Shown one piece after another: positions 12,459 through 23,001 of a stretch of 64,000 bases of DNA. Made by a program: the position numbers and the translations under genes. The stretch spans positions 289,574,875-289,638,874 of the forward strand of contig NC_073693.1 in the NCBI RefSeq assembly GCF_029784155.1. The letters run 5' to 3'. Positions within the stretch are counted from its first letter, which is position 1, and every line of letters begins with the position of its first letter. The stretch is from Uranotaenia lowii (lineage: Eukaryota > Arthropoda > Insecta > Diptera > Culicidae). The notes under the pieces are model-generated. The model saw only the letters and a program-made list of their open reading frames with translations. It did not search any database and had not been told where the DNA came from.

Positions 12459-12884
12459 GGCTAGTGAAGTAGACAATGTGCAACTCGAGACCCCATACAC
12501 CCAACCCTCGGGTAGTGGTCATATCACCTCTTGTCTGCAACTCCGATTCTCTACCTCCCCGTGGTACTAGCTGGGGTCCGAGCAACTTTAGCGGAGATCG
12601 GGTACCCAACCCCGGTGGATGCTTTGGTCGCATGCAGAATGAGTTAGGGGGCTTCGTACGCGTCTGTTCTCCATGTTAGGGGCGGCGTGCGGAGTGCAAC
12701 AACGTCCTGGTGGTGTTCGGGGCCCAAAACAGCAACATCACGACGGTCCTCCTGCGAGATAGTGGGGTTAGCTGCGGGCCTTGCGAGCCTGTGACTACTA
12801 AAAAAAACATAAGCAACGAATAACGAACAACAAATTTCGGATGGAAATCGGCAAAGACCCACGCGACGAAAAGGGACTAGCGAT

Positions 12885-14627
12885 TGGAAACTTGGAACAT
12901 GGAACTGCCGATCTCTAAATTTTGTGGGCAGTACCCACGTGCTCTCCAACGAATTGAAGAGCCGCAAATTCGACATCGTAGCGCTGCAGGAGGTATGCTG
13001 GAAGGGCTCCACGGTACGAACGTATCCCGATGGTCGTGCCATCTACCAGAGCTGCGGCAACACACACGAGCTTGGAACAGCTTTTATAGTGATGGGAAAG
13101 ATGCAAAAGCGCGTGATCGGGTGGTGGCCGATCAACTCACGAATGTGCCGGTTGAGAATCAAGAGCCGGTTCTTCAACATCAGCATCATCAACGTGCACA
13201 GCCCTCACCTCGGAAGTACCGGTGACGACAAAGACGAATTCTACGCGCAGCTGGAGCGTGAATACGACCGTTGCCCAAACATGATATCAAGATCGTCATC
13301 GGGGATTTCAATGCTCAGGTCGGCCAGGAGGAGGAATTTAAACCGACAATTGGAAGGTTCAGCGCGCACCAGCTGACCAACGAAAACGGCCTCAGACTTA
13401 TTGATTTCGCCGCCTCCAAACGAATGGCCGTACGTAGTACCTTTTTTCAGCACCGCCTCCCACACAAGTACACCTGGAGATCACCGTACCAAACTCAATC
13501 ACAGATTGACCACGTTTTGATCGACAGCCGGCACTTTTCGGACATCATCGACGTCAGATCCTGTCGGGGCGCCAACATCGAGTCGGACCATTATCTGGTG
13601 ATGGTGAAGATGCGCCCAAAACTCTCCGTAGTGAACAACAAGCGAAACCGGCGCCCGCCTCGGTTAAACATCGCGCGACTGAAGCAACCTGAGGTCGCGG
13701 CAGACTACGCACAATCGGTCGAAGCAGCGCTGCCGGCAGAGGGCGAGCTTGACGAAACCCCTCTCGAGGACTGTTGGGATACCATCAAAACAGCCATCAA
13801 CAGTGCTGCGGAGAACGTCATCGGTTATGTGGAGCGATCTCGACGGAACGACTGGTTCGACGAGGAGTGTAGGAGGGTGATGGACGAAGAAAATGCCGCG
13901 CGGGCGGCAGTAGTGCAAAGAGGCACCCGTCGAAATGTGGAAAATCACCGACAGCGGAAGAGGCAGCGAGTCCGAATTTTCCAGGAGAAAAAGCGCCGCC
14001 TGGAGGAGGAGGAGCTCCAGCAGCTGGAGCAGCTGCATCGTTCCCAAAAAACACGAAAGTTCTATCAGAAACTCAACGCATCCCGCAAAGGCTTCGTGCC
14101 GCAAGCCGAAATGTGCCGGGATAAGAACGGGGGTATCCTGACGGACAATCGTGAGGTGATCAAAAGGTGGAAGCAGCACTTCGATGAACACCTGAACGGC
14201 GCACATGCAGGAGATCAAGACGGTGGGGGAAGGTACATCGCCGGCGTAGCCAACGACGAAGAGGGGCCACTCCCAACGATGAGTGAAGTTAAGGAAGCAA
14301 TTCGCCAGCTGAATAGAAACAAGTCGGCTGGGAAGGATGGCATCGCAGCTGAACTCATCAAAATGGGCCCGGACAGGTTGGCCGATTGCCTACATCGGTT
14401 GATAATCCGGATCTGGGACATAGAACAGCTACCGGAGGAGTAGAAGGAGGGGGTAATATGCCCCATCTACAAGAAGGGCGACAAATTGGACTGTGAGAAC
14501 TACCGAGCGATTACTGTCCTCAATGCCGCCTACAAAGTGTTGTCCCGAATCCTACTCCGCCGCCTAACGCCACAAGCAAACAGATTCGTGGGAAGTCATC
14601 AGGCCGGCTTCATGGAGGGACGGTCTA
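12885..14627 (+). pseudogene. LINE-A endonuclease and N-terminal RT (frameshift and stop)
   Basis: The APE-type endonuclease domain is recognised by a start like GTWNCRSLNFVGSTHVL, then FDIVALQEV, IVIGDFNAQVG, QIDHVLID and SDHYLVMV. A small deletion near 13268 shifts the frame between DRCP and KHDIKIVIGDFNAQ. A TAG at 14441-14443 replaces the expected Trp in the PEEWKEG-type motif before the RT core. The frame then reads on through CPIYKKGDKLDCENYR and HQAGFMEGRST up to the insertion at 14628. The region between EN and RT is charged and helical (about 13860-14060). The minus-strand frames of up to 184 aa here are shadows. Function in the family: nicking target DNA and priming reverse transcription. 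Confidence 0.9.
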
Positions 14628-15849
14628 CACACTAAGATTGGATTTCTCCCGCTCGGGACCGTGGTTCTCTGTATCACAGGAAAACTGCTCAAATCAAACG
14701 AAATTCGAATAGAAACTCTCCCGAATTTTGGGACGCTTCATCTCTCCTGAAATCCGATACAAACTTGCTACGAAAGCACAGGGACCTGAAGCATCCCCGT
14801 GAATTCAGAACAGTGTTCTCCCGAATCACTTTAGATAGATTGCTGTCAAATGTTTTCTTTCTTTTGCTCTCCTGCCTCAAAAAAACAACGTGATTTTTTG
14901 TCTCTTTTTCACCATGTGTTTTGCACGTGTTGCGTTCAGTTTGATCCAAAATCATCAACAGTCATTTTTTTTCACCGTTGTTGGTGCACGGTAGCCGCTC
15001 ACAAGGGGATGTTGTGAATCACAAGTTGTGATTGAAGCTGAAGGCCTAAAGGATACAAGAGGACATGACAATTGGCTGGAGTTTACAAGCTGTCCCCTGT
15101 AACGATTCCGGTAAGATTGCTTTTGCGTTGGCCAGAAATTTCCAAATATATTTTTTTTAAATTTAATTCACACGCTTATTTGGTCTCATCTTGTACTTCA
15201 CATTACAGCTCCAGAGTCCGTTGCTTGGAGGAATCAGGATCCGGCAAAACTTGTGATGGACTACGACTGGTAGGCTGATTCGGGCACAAGATTTCCCTGC
15301 ACCGGTTTGGTTCATGTTTAGCCAATTCATTTCGTCTCAGTTTGCATAATGGTACGGCCCGAAGCGCCAATACAGAATCGAGTTTCGAAACATAAGTAAG
15401 AATCACTACCATCGATATTTCTTATCATCTTATGAAACAGGTTTTTCTTTTATTTACAGAAGGAATGAGGAACTGCTTCTTTGTGTGATGTGTAGTGTTA
15501 AAGTGAAATTGTGAAAATGTGTCCACTTTGGAAAAAAAGACATTTCCTGAAACATTGGAAAATAAATTTAATATAAAACATCAACTGTATTCTTTTTTTT
15601 GCATAGTTTGGGAATAACTTTGAAAATAAAAAGAATAAAAAGATTTGGTTGGATAGAGTTCACTGCAAATCACAGGAGAAACCGTTTCGAGCTCCCTGCA
15701 AATTACAGGAGAATATTGTTTCGAACCTACAGATGCGTTTGACAGTTGTTTTCCTGAGCTGTTTTGCTGTCCTGAAATCGTCCTGTAATTTCAGCTGTTG
15801 AAAATACAGGACAAAATCGTTCCGACCACAGGAGAAAAGATTAAGTGTG
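14628..15849. mobile_element. 1.2-kb TIR element inserted in LINE-A (TA target, intron-like interior)
   Basis: It interrupts the LINE codon series exactly. The uninterrupted copy at about 57960-57985 shows the original site GGTCTACGACGG. Here GGTC-TA is followed by CACACTAAGATTGG..., and the right end ...AAGTGTG is followed by TA-CGACGG, so the TSD is TA. The ends are imperfect TIRs (CACACTAAG and CACACTTAATC), each rich in CTCCTG/CAGGAGAA words, including CAAATCACAGGAGAAAC and CAAATTACAGGAGAATA near 15670 and 15700. No transposase ORF. The interior carries two introns by signal and a poly(A) signal (see next entry), so it may be a gene-capturing non-autonomous element. Confidence 0.8.
15065..15273 (+). 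CDS. Candidate spliced short ORF inside the TIR element
   Basis: An ATG at 15065 opens a frame that crosses a consensus donor (CCG/GTAAG at 15111) and acceptor (CATTACAG ending 15208). It continues to TAG at 15271-15273, giving 36 residues that end in KLVMDYDW. A second consensus intron lies at 15396-15459 (GTAAG ... TTTATTTACAG), followed by AATAAA at 15561. Intron lengths of 98 and 64 bp fit dipteran genes. I do not recognise the peptide. It may be a captured exon fragment of a host gene or a non-coding spliced transcript. Confidence 0.3.
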
Positions 15850-15851
15850 TA

Positions 15852-17021
15852 CGACGGACCAGATATTCACATTGCGGCAAATCCTCCAAAAATGCCGTGA
15901 ACACCAAGTCCCTACGCATCATATATTCATCGACTTCAAAGCCGCATACGACACGATCGACCGTAACGAGCTATGGAAAATCATGGACGAAAACGGCTTT
16001 TCCGGGAAGCTGATCAGACTGATCAAGGCGACGATGGATGGAACGCAGTGCTGTGTGCGAATTTCGGGTGAATTGTCGAGTTCATTCGAATCGCGCAGGG
16101 GGCTTCGACAAGGTGATGGTCTATCCTGCATGATGTTCAACGTGGCGCTAGAAGGTGTTATTCGACGAGCGGTGGGCGAAATGCGGGGCACGATTTTCAA
16201 CAGATCCAGTCAACTTATCTGCTTTGCCGATAACATTGATATAGTCTGCAGATCATCTGCGGCGGTGAAGGAGATCTACCGCAAACTGAAACGCGAGGCA
16301 ACGAAGGATTGGGTTGATGATTAATACGTCCAAGACGAAGTACATGCTGGCCTGCGGATCCGAGACCGACCGAACCCGCTTGTCCAGTAATAACAAGGTC
16401 ACGATCGATGGCGACGAGCTGGAGATAGTCGAAGACTTTGTCTATCTCGGCTCACTGGTGACCGCAGACAATGACACCAGCCGTGAGATCCGGAGGCGAA
16501 TTATCAGCGGAAGTCGTGCCTACTATGGACTCCACAAGCACCTGCGGTCGAGAAGACTTAGCCCTCGCACGAAGTGTAACCTGTATATGACGCTCATTAG
16601 ACCGGTTGTTCTCTACGGGCACGAGACATGGATATTGCTCGAGGAGGACCTGCGTACACTCGGAGTATTCGAGCGACGAGTGTTAAGAACCATCTTTGGC
16701 GGCGTACAGGAGAACGGTGTGTGGAGGCGAAGGATGAACCACGAGCTCGCGCGCCTCTACGGCGAACCCAGTATCCAGAAGGTGGTGAAGGCTGGCCGGA
16801 TACGCTGGGCGGGACATGTTGCGAGAATGCCGGACGACTGTCCTGCAAAACAGGTGTTCGCTACGAATCCGGTAGGAACAAGACGAGCGGGGGCGCAACG
16901 AGCGAGGTGGTTAGACCAAGTGGAGCGTGATCTGGCGAACGTGGGGTGCCCGAGAAATTGGAGAACGGTTGCTATGAACCGAGTGAATTTTAGGAATTAT
17001 GTTCGTCAAGTTATGTCGTGA
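15852..17021 (+). pseudogene. LINE-A RT core and C-terminus
   Basis: It continues the frame broken at 14627: TDQIFTLRQIL, HIFIDFKAAYDTIDR, RRGLRQGDGLSCMMF, then CFADNIDIV. The family's catalytic FADD box reads FADN here, while the copy at about 57590 keeps FADD, so a catalytic Asp is lost. A frameshift near 16300 breaks EIYRKLKREA from the C-terminal part (16311-17021), which runs through KTKYMLACGSE, DFVYLGSLVT, LYGHETW and WAGHVARMPDD to a stop at 17019-17021. Dead copy. Confidence 0.9.
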
Positions 17022-17049
17022 GACGGAATACTATGTAAATAAAAAAATA

Positions 17050-17062
17050 ATATTTCTTTTTG
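17050..17062. repeat. LINE-A target-site duplication, right
   Basis: Exact copy of 12446-12458, immediately after the A-rich LINE tail. Confidence 0.9.
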
Positions 17063-19375
17063 ATAGTCACCAATATTTCTCAAAATAAATTCAATCATTA
17101 CATACAATATCGTGTTGATACCGCATGAAGTTCATTTTTAATAAAGATTCGGGCAACGGAAGGTTCCTCATCAGGATTTTTGTCTGTACTTCAAAAGATT
17201 CCAAATTCTGTATTTTTTCTTTTGTTCACAGTGGGTTTATTGAAAAATTTTAAACTTTACATAGTGATACAGTCGTCTAAAGCTGAACTCATTCCAAAAT
17301 CTAATACAGTACTATTTCCGCTTGCGTTTACAAGAAATTCATCATTTAATTGAAAATTTATAATTGAGGTTCTAAATCACAGTAAAAATTCTCTAGAACG
17401 AATGTCCCTCCTTCGATTTCACATCATTCAAATATGAATTATGAAACTTTGAATTAACCTATGTTATAAAATTAAAAAATTGAAATTTAAATTTTAGATA
17501 CAATTCAATATAATTTTGTATGAAATCTATCACATCAAACATTCATACTGTGGATAACCGGGAAAAAATAAAGCACTGCCGAACAGAAATCAAATATGAA
17601 ATATTAAGATTTTAAATTTTAATAGTAAGAGTTTAAATTTTACATACCTTTAAAATATTTCTAAATTCAAGTTAATGCGTTAAAACACAAGAGATTCCAA
17701 TGCAACAATAAATCAAAAGAAGAGATTGTGTATTTGAGTATTTATAATTTTTGCGTTCCCTATGAGTTTCTAGAGTCAAAAAGTAAAATAAAAGCTGTTT
17801 CATAATGAAGGAATATAGAGGATTGAATTCATCTCCAAAACTCAAAATCTCAACAAAATCTGTATCGTTTTATTCTGGAATATGCCACTTTATGGCATTC
17901 TTCCCTAAAATCTTTAGTTGTATCATCAGTTATCATTGATTGATTAACTCTAAACTGATTAGTTTCAACATTGCTAAACGTCACTTAACTAGAATTGATA
18001 GACAAAATCTGTTAAAGAGAATTGAGGAACGCAAAAATGTTTCAAAATCAGTTTGTTTATGCTTTAATTTTTTCTTTTGTGAATTAAAACTTTCTCGTTA
18101 TCAGTCGACTATTTTTTCGACAACAAGGCAATCCATCAAGCTTAACATTCGGAAGATCTTTTAGTTCTATTTGACTTACACTGCTGGATTTCAAGATCTA
18201 TACCAATTATAACGCCGAAACTACTTCCTGCTCATCCACACAATAATATTGAAATTTTAAGTTGAAATCTAGTTTAAGGATTAGTCTCTACATCTGAAAG
18301 TTTGGCTATTTCAATTGCAATTGATAAAGACTCTTCACTAAAGAATAGTATTAGTTATCAGAATTAACCCATCTTTTCATGTTTTTTTTATTATAATTTA
18401 AAATCATTTCAAGAATTTGGAATTATGAGTAGGCACCTACATGAAGAAAAAAAAAACGATTTTCCACTTTTTTTTATAACTGGTTTGTTGCAAATTTGTA
18501 ACTATTTAATTCGTTTTGGTAAAATTATGATTGAAAATTTTATATGATAATTGGAAATTCAACAGCAAATCAATTAAAATTGAGTTCCAGAAGATTCATA
18601 CTTCAGAAACTGATTTTGATAATCTTATTTATAACAAAATTTAAAGTTTTTATTCTGTGTATTGAGAATTTAAAAAAAATAACCAGAATTTTGAACAAGT
18701 ACATATTGTGTTTTAAAATTGAAAATAATAATACGAAACTTCCAAATCACAATTCAGTAAAATACTTCAATAAAGAATTTGATCACCGGTCATCAGTTTG
18801 AAATTCATAGCCATAATTAAACAACACTCATCTCAAAAATATGCTTTTTGAAACGTATGGTTGCAAAATGATTTTTTTTTTAATCCTAGCGCCGATATTC
18901 AGAAACTCAGAAAAAAATTTAGATAATTTAAAGAATTTTATTCTACATTTTCATCCCTCAACAACGTGTGTATTATTTTCATTTGTAAAATAGCGTTTAT
19001 GACAAGAAATTCTTTGAAGAGCTTTTGAAGTGACAAATTCAAATTACCAGATATACAAATTACGACAATTTTCTTCTTATCAAAATTATATAGATTCGCT
19101 GATTGTTCTATAAATATTGAGAAAGTTTGTTAAAAGTTATTATTCTTCTCTTATTTCATATTTTTCGAAATACATCTAATTTTGTTCAGTGAAATTCAAG
19201 GGAAGGAGGACTAGCAGTGGGCAGCTTATATTGTATTCAATTGCAACTGCCCCCTCCCTCTCCTTTCGCTCTCTCAAAATGATCGTTTTTTCACCAGTTA
19301 TTAACGTTCCTTTATATTTAATTGTTTTTCGAAAATTTGGAATATCACCGATGAAAACTAATAAATTTTCAGTCA
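17063..19375. other. AT-rich spacer
   Basis: About 2.3 kb of AT-rich, stop-dense sequence. The ORFs at 17940 and 18544 are low-complexity and have no recognisable domain. Confidence 0.5.
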
Positions 19376-19540
19376 AACTACCTAGCAATATGATGTTGAC
19401 ATGTGCAAAATTTTGGTGGCTATCTGTCAAGTAGTTTTTGAGATGAAGTTTTTCAACAATTATCATTGATTGATTCGCTCAAAGGTTATTTACAAATGAA
19501 AGTGTTGCATTTTTTCGAATACAGTCCTTATGAAAATTAA
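19376..19540. repeat. Terminal fragment of the fold-back repeat family
   Basis: It has the family terminal signature: CTAGCAATATGATGTTGACA, then TGTCAAGTAGTTTTTGAGAT, then AAAGTGTTGCATTTTTTCGA. Compare 48770-48840 and 49900-49930. It looks like a solo end or an internally deleted copy. Confidence 0.55.
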
Positions 19541-20199
19541 AAAAAATAAGAATCAAAACTCAAACATGAAATCAAAATAATGTTTGAAAGCGTAGAATTA
19601 AAAAATAGTAGGTTTTTTTTACTAAAAAAAAATAATAAAAAAGCTTAGATAGGTACCGATTTGAAAAAAGTTATTACCCAGGACTGTCAAAATATTTAAA
19701 AAAATAAAACTTGAAGTCTTTATGTATAGTAGCGCCATAAAATGATTGAAATCAAATGAAACAGTGCACTCTCTTCCAACTTCGATATGCTGCCATTTCT
19801 CTCTCGGTTGATTTTTTTTTATAAAATGTTGATTCTACTTCGACTGTCCAACTGTTGCTCCACAGAAGTTGAAAACATGTACTACAGTAATGACTGGTAA
19901 AAAAGATACAGATATTTTCGTAGATCAAAACCTTTTACATATTTTGCAGAAATTTCAGATTTCATTATCTGTATCTCTTTTCCTTGTGACTGTGCAGTAT
20001 TCAAATTTTGTGGAGTATTAGTTGAATAATTGAACTAGATTGTAAGAAATTTTCATGAAAACTTCACATGATTATTTTACGCATCTGTATAACTTTGAAA
20101 AACCTTAATTGGTCAAACAGAATTTTCTCTTTAAAAATTGCGCAATTTTTACTACAAGCCATTATTGATAAATGTAGAACATTTTATGCTGGAATAGAA

Positions 20200-20580
20200 A
20201 TTTTGGTTTCCCTTCGAAAAAGCCCTCCCTTTCATCGTCATCATCATACATGCATCATGCATCGATCGATCGGTCGAACGTTTCCCGCCAACCGAAACCG
20301 AAAACTGGAAACCGAACGTCTGGGATGGAGAAGATGAATTTCTGATGACAGAATGATTTATCAAGCAGCTACACACTCCATTAGCCTCAGAGCTGAGCCA
20401 GACCCAGCAGCTCCATAGCAAGAGCCTTCATCCCACCACAAACATGATGATGATGTGTTGAAAAGCTGGGGAAGCTCATCATCACTGGAAAATCAAATAT
20501 CGATCCCGAACGAATGAACTATGCATGATCTAGAGCCAGCTAGCAAGAAAGGGGGGACCCAGTCGGTTTTGACAGGTATT
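20200..20580. other. GC-richer non-repetitive island 1
   Basis: It stands out from AT-rich flanks and holds short palindromes (CATGCATCATGCATCGATCGATCGGTCG around 20250-20275, given here only for position) and ATGATGATG/CATCATCATC runs. No ORF with a recognisable domain, no TIR, and no second copy in this window. It could be a conserved non-coding or regulatory block. Confidence 0.35.
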
Positions 20581-20798
20581 CCTACCACAGGTATTATTTT
20601 TTCATTCTGCTGAACAAATTGAACAGAAAAGGATGAATAAATAATGCATATTGTTATCAGGAGGTCAGAGCAAACGATAACAAGTGTGGTTTTTGAACTC
20701 GATTGAAAAATAAACGATGGTTGTGAACGGGTTGAGTTTTTTACATTGGCTACATTATAAAGTTGGGTGAAGTTAAAGCCCAAAATTTATTACAGAAC

Positions 20799-20858
20799 CC
20801 GTTCGATTTTGGCAATATTTATGCTCGAACATTTTGGGATGTTGCCAAAATTGAACGG
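20799..20858. repeat. 17-bp inverted repeat at the mariner 3' side
   Basis: CCGTTCGATTTTGGCAA (20799-20815) pairs with TTGCCAAAATTGAACGG (20842-20858) with one mismatch. It lies 48 bp beyond the transposase stop. It may be the element's terminal region or a separate small palindrome. I found no matching partner beyond 22440. Confidence 0.45.
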
Positions 20859-20905
20859 TTTTTTACTCAAAACAAATATTATTATTATCGCCAACATACT
20901 TTTCA

Positions 20906-22440
20906 GTCAAATTTTTGTTGGTGTCCGGTTGTTCGTCTTCTTTAGGTTTTGCTTGACAATAGCCCAGTATTTCTCTATTGAGCGAAGCTCTAGCGTGTTG
21001 TGAGGGTTCTTGTCCTTTGGAACCACCTGCACGTTGTTGGCGGCGTACCACTCCATAGCCTTTTTACCGTAATGGCATGACCAAATCCGGCCAAAACAGT
21101 ACGGAACAACCGTGTTTCTTCAGGAAAGGCAGCAGACGTTTATTCAAACACTGTTTCACGTGAATTTCTTGGTTGACAGTCCCGGAAGCTATGAAAATGC
21201 TGCTTTTCAAGCCACAGGAACAGATGGCTTGCCAAACCAGATATTTCTTCGCGAACTTTGACAGTTTCATGTGCTTGAAAATATCTGCTACCTTTCCCCT
21301 TCCTTTTGCCGTATAAAACTCCTGTCCCGGAAGCTGCTTGTAGTCGGCTTTGATGTAAGTTTCGTCGTCCATTACCACGCAGTCAAACTTCGTCAGGGGG
21401 CTTAATGCCCACGTTAAGAAAAAAGCCTTGTTTTAGAGTACATTTGAAAACATTAACTTTTATTATCGATTGTGTTTGGAAGTTTGGTGCTACGCGCAGT
21501 GCTGCCAGATATACTGAAATTCTTGTGAATAGTTAATTAAATCTATATTAAATTTAGGAATTTTAAATATATTCGTTTATATTCAAGATATGTTTTCCAA
21601 TACAACATATAAATATCTTTAAAATTGTTATGGTGAAACTGCATATACATTTAAACAAATATGAAATATGCTTAGAGATAAACGGACATGGCGCGTTTTG
21701 CCCTACCTAGACATCGTTCAAAAAAAAATTAAATAAGGAAATTTTCGTTTTGTGATGCTTTTCAAGACCAATGTTCATCATTGTAACAGATGTCAGGTAA
21801 TTTTTTTTTGACGATAGATGTCGTAATTCTTCACGCAAGTCAAGGAAGAAATTGCAAGAAATATGGCTTGAAAAATATTTTGGATTTTTGCAGGGATTTA
21901 TCGCATATTTGATGCTAATTTTTTGTACAAAAGGTTTTTACTGTTAATTAGAAGGGAAAAACGTAAAGAATTCCTTAAAAAAGTGTATATCTAGCTAGAT
22001 ATTGCAGTGGGGCGTTTTGCCCACACTGGGCATTATACCCTCAGTTCCCCTACAGCCTCCGGGATCGCGCTTTGGCCGTCGTATTTTGTTTATCATCGCG
22101 ATTTGGAGTCACTACCTTCTTGTAAGTCGATAGTCTGGCTCGTTTTTTGACTCGATGCACGGTTGTAGATGATACACCCAGCTTATTTGCGGCATCTCGG
22201 AGAGAGAAGTTAGGGTTTCGCTTGAAACTACCGGCAACTCTCTTTGTCGTCTCAGCTGCTTCCGCTTTTCGATTTCCCCCCGATCCAGACTTCCTGGCTG
22301 TCGACAAACGTTCACCAAACACTTTAATTACATTTGTAACGGTCGATTTGGCCACTTTTAGCGATTTTGCCAGCATTTTCGTGCGAGTAGCCCGGATTTT
22401 CGCGATGCGCGAGCAAATTAAGAGTGAATTCCAAAATCAA
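20906..22440 (-). pseudogene. Mariner-family transposase, ITmD37E type (broken)
   Basis: On the minus strand the N-terminal half (22440 to 22051) shows two helix-turn-helix-like segments: KMLAKSLKVAKSTVTNVIKV and FSLRDAANKLGVSSTTVHRV. The catalytic half (21396 to 20906) has VVMDDETYIKADYKQLPG with the first Asp, FWPDL with the second, and ELRSIEKYWAIVK with the Glu. The second Asp and the Glu are 37 residues apart once a 2-base loss right after FWPDL (about 21075) is allowed for, which defines the D37E group known from mosquitoes. A MITE at 21397-22050 splits the two halves. The stop is at 20906-20908. It cannot encode a single working transposase. Confidence 0.85.
21397..22050. mobile_element. 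MITE inserted in the mariner transposase
   Basis: It lies between the RRLY and LTKFD codons of the transposase. Left end GGGGGCTTAATGCCCAC, right end GTGGGGCGTTTTGCCCACACTGGGCATTATACCCTCAGTTCCCCTA in outline. The ends share inverted AGGGG...TAATGCCCA words. The 0.65-kb AT-rich interior has no ORF. TSD not resolved because only a few transposase codons are uncertain at the join. Confidence 0.7.
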
Positions 22441-22450
22441 AATAGGAACA

Positions 22451-22984
22451 ATATTCTACACACACACCTCCAAAATACGGGGTGTTCAGGTTTTTTAAAT
22501 GCAAAATTGAAAGAAATACGTCAAGTTGATATTGACCAAATTTTTACCGTATCACCCTTTATATCACTTCGGTATTAGGATATATTGACAGTTCTACACG
22601 AACACCACCTTAGCAGGAGGCCTCAGCCCTAACCTCAAACCATGGAAGAACAGAATCGATTTTTGAGAAGGGCGCACGATAAACGCGATTTTCCGGTACT
22701 AATATTGAAAAATTCGACCTGTCGAAAAGCGATACACAGATGTTCGTGTTTTGATTTTTTTGGGTGTTCAGGGCTGCCAAGTGCATTGATATTTGGAAAA
22801 TGATTATATTTTTTTAATTGCATTGTTGTTGAAAAACATTTTCATCAGTACTGAGAATTTTCCGTCGAATTCCATTCGAATGTGAAATTAAACACATCAT
22901 TTATCTAAACGAAATAATAACTTACTGTATCGCACACTTAATCGATGTAGCGGCTTATGATGATATGTTTAAAATAGTAAGGGC
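22451..22984. other. Spacer between mariner and LINE-B
   Basis: No ORF with a recognisable domain. It may include the mariner's outer terminal repeat, which I could not delimit. Confidence 0.4.
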
Positions 22985-22985
22985 A

Positions 22986-23001
22986 CTTACTTACTTACTT
23001 A
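22986..23001 (-). repeat. LINE-B 3' TAAG microsatellite tail
   Basis: Four TAAG units directly after the ORF stop, in place of a poly(A) tail. Confidence 0.75.

Larger units (their letters stand above)
12459..17049 (+). mobile_element. LINE-A: full-length, decayed APE-type LINE (RTE-like size)
   Basis: It is flanked by the 13-bp TSD ATATTTCTTTTTG at 12446-12458 and 17050-17062, so both ends are defined. Removing the 1222-bp nested element leaves about 3.37 kb, a size usual for RTE-type LINEs. Order: 5' region of about 425 bp, endonuclease, reverse transcriptase, C-terminal domain, then a 3' end of ATGTAAATAAAAAAATAA. Three other copies or pieces share it (2546, 35946-36470 and 56762-58118), and a 5' piece is at 48551-48725. 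The copy cannot encode a working protein (see the pseudogene entries). Clade assignment is tentative. Confidence 0.9.

Noticed and set aside
13664..14218. 184-aa minus-strand ORF opposite the LINE-A endonuclease
   Set aside because: Shadow of the real plus-strand frame, with no domain of its own.
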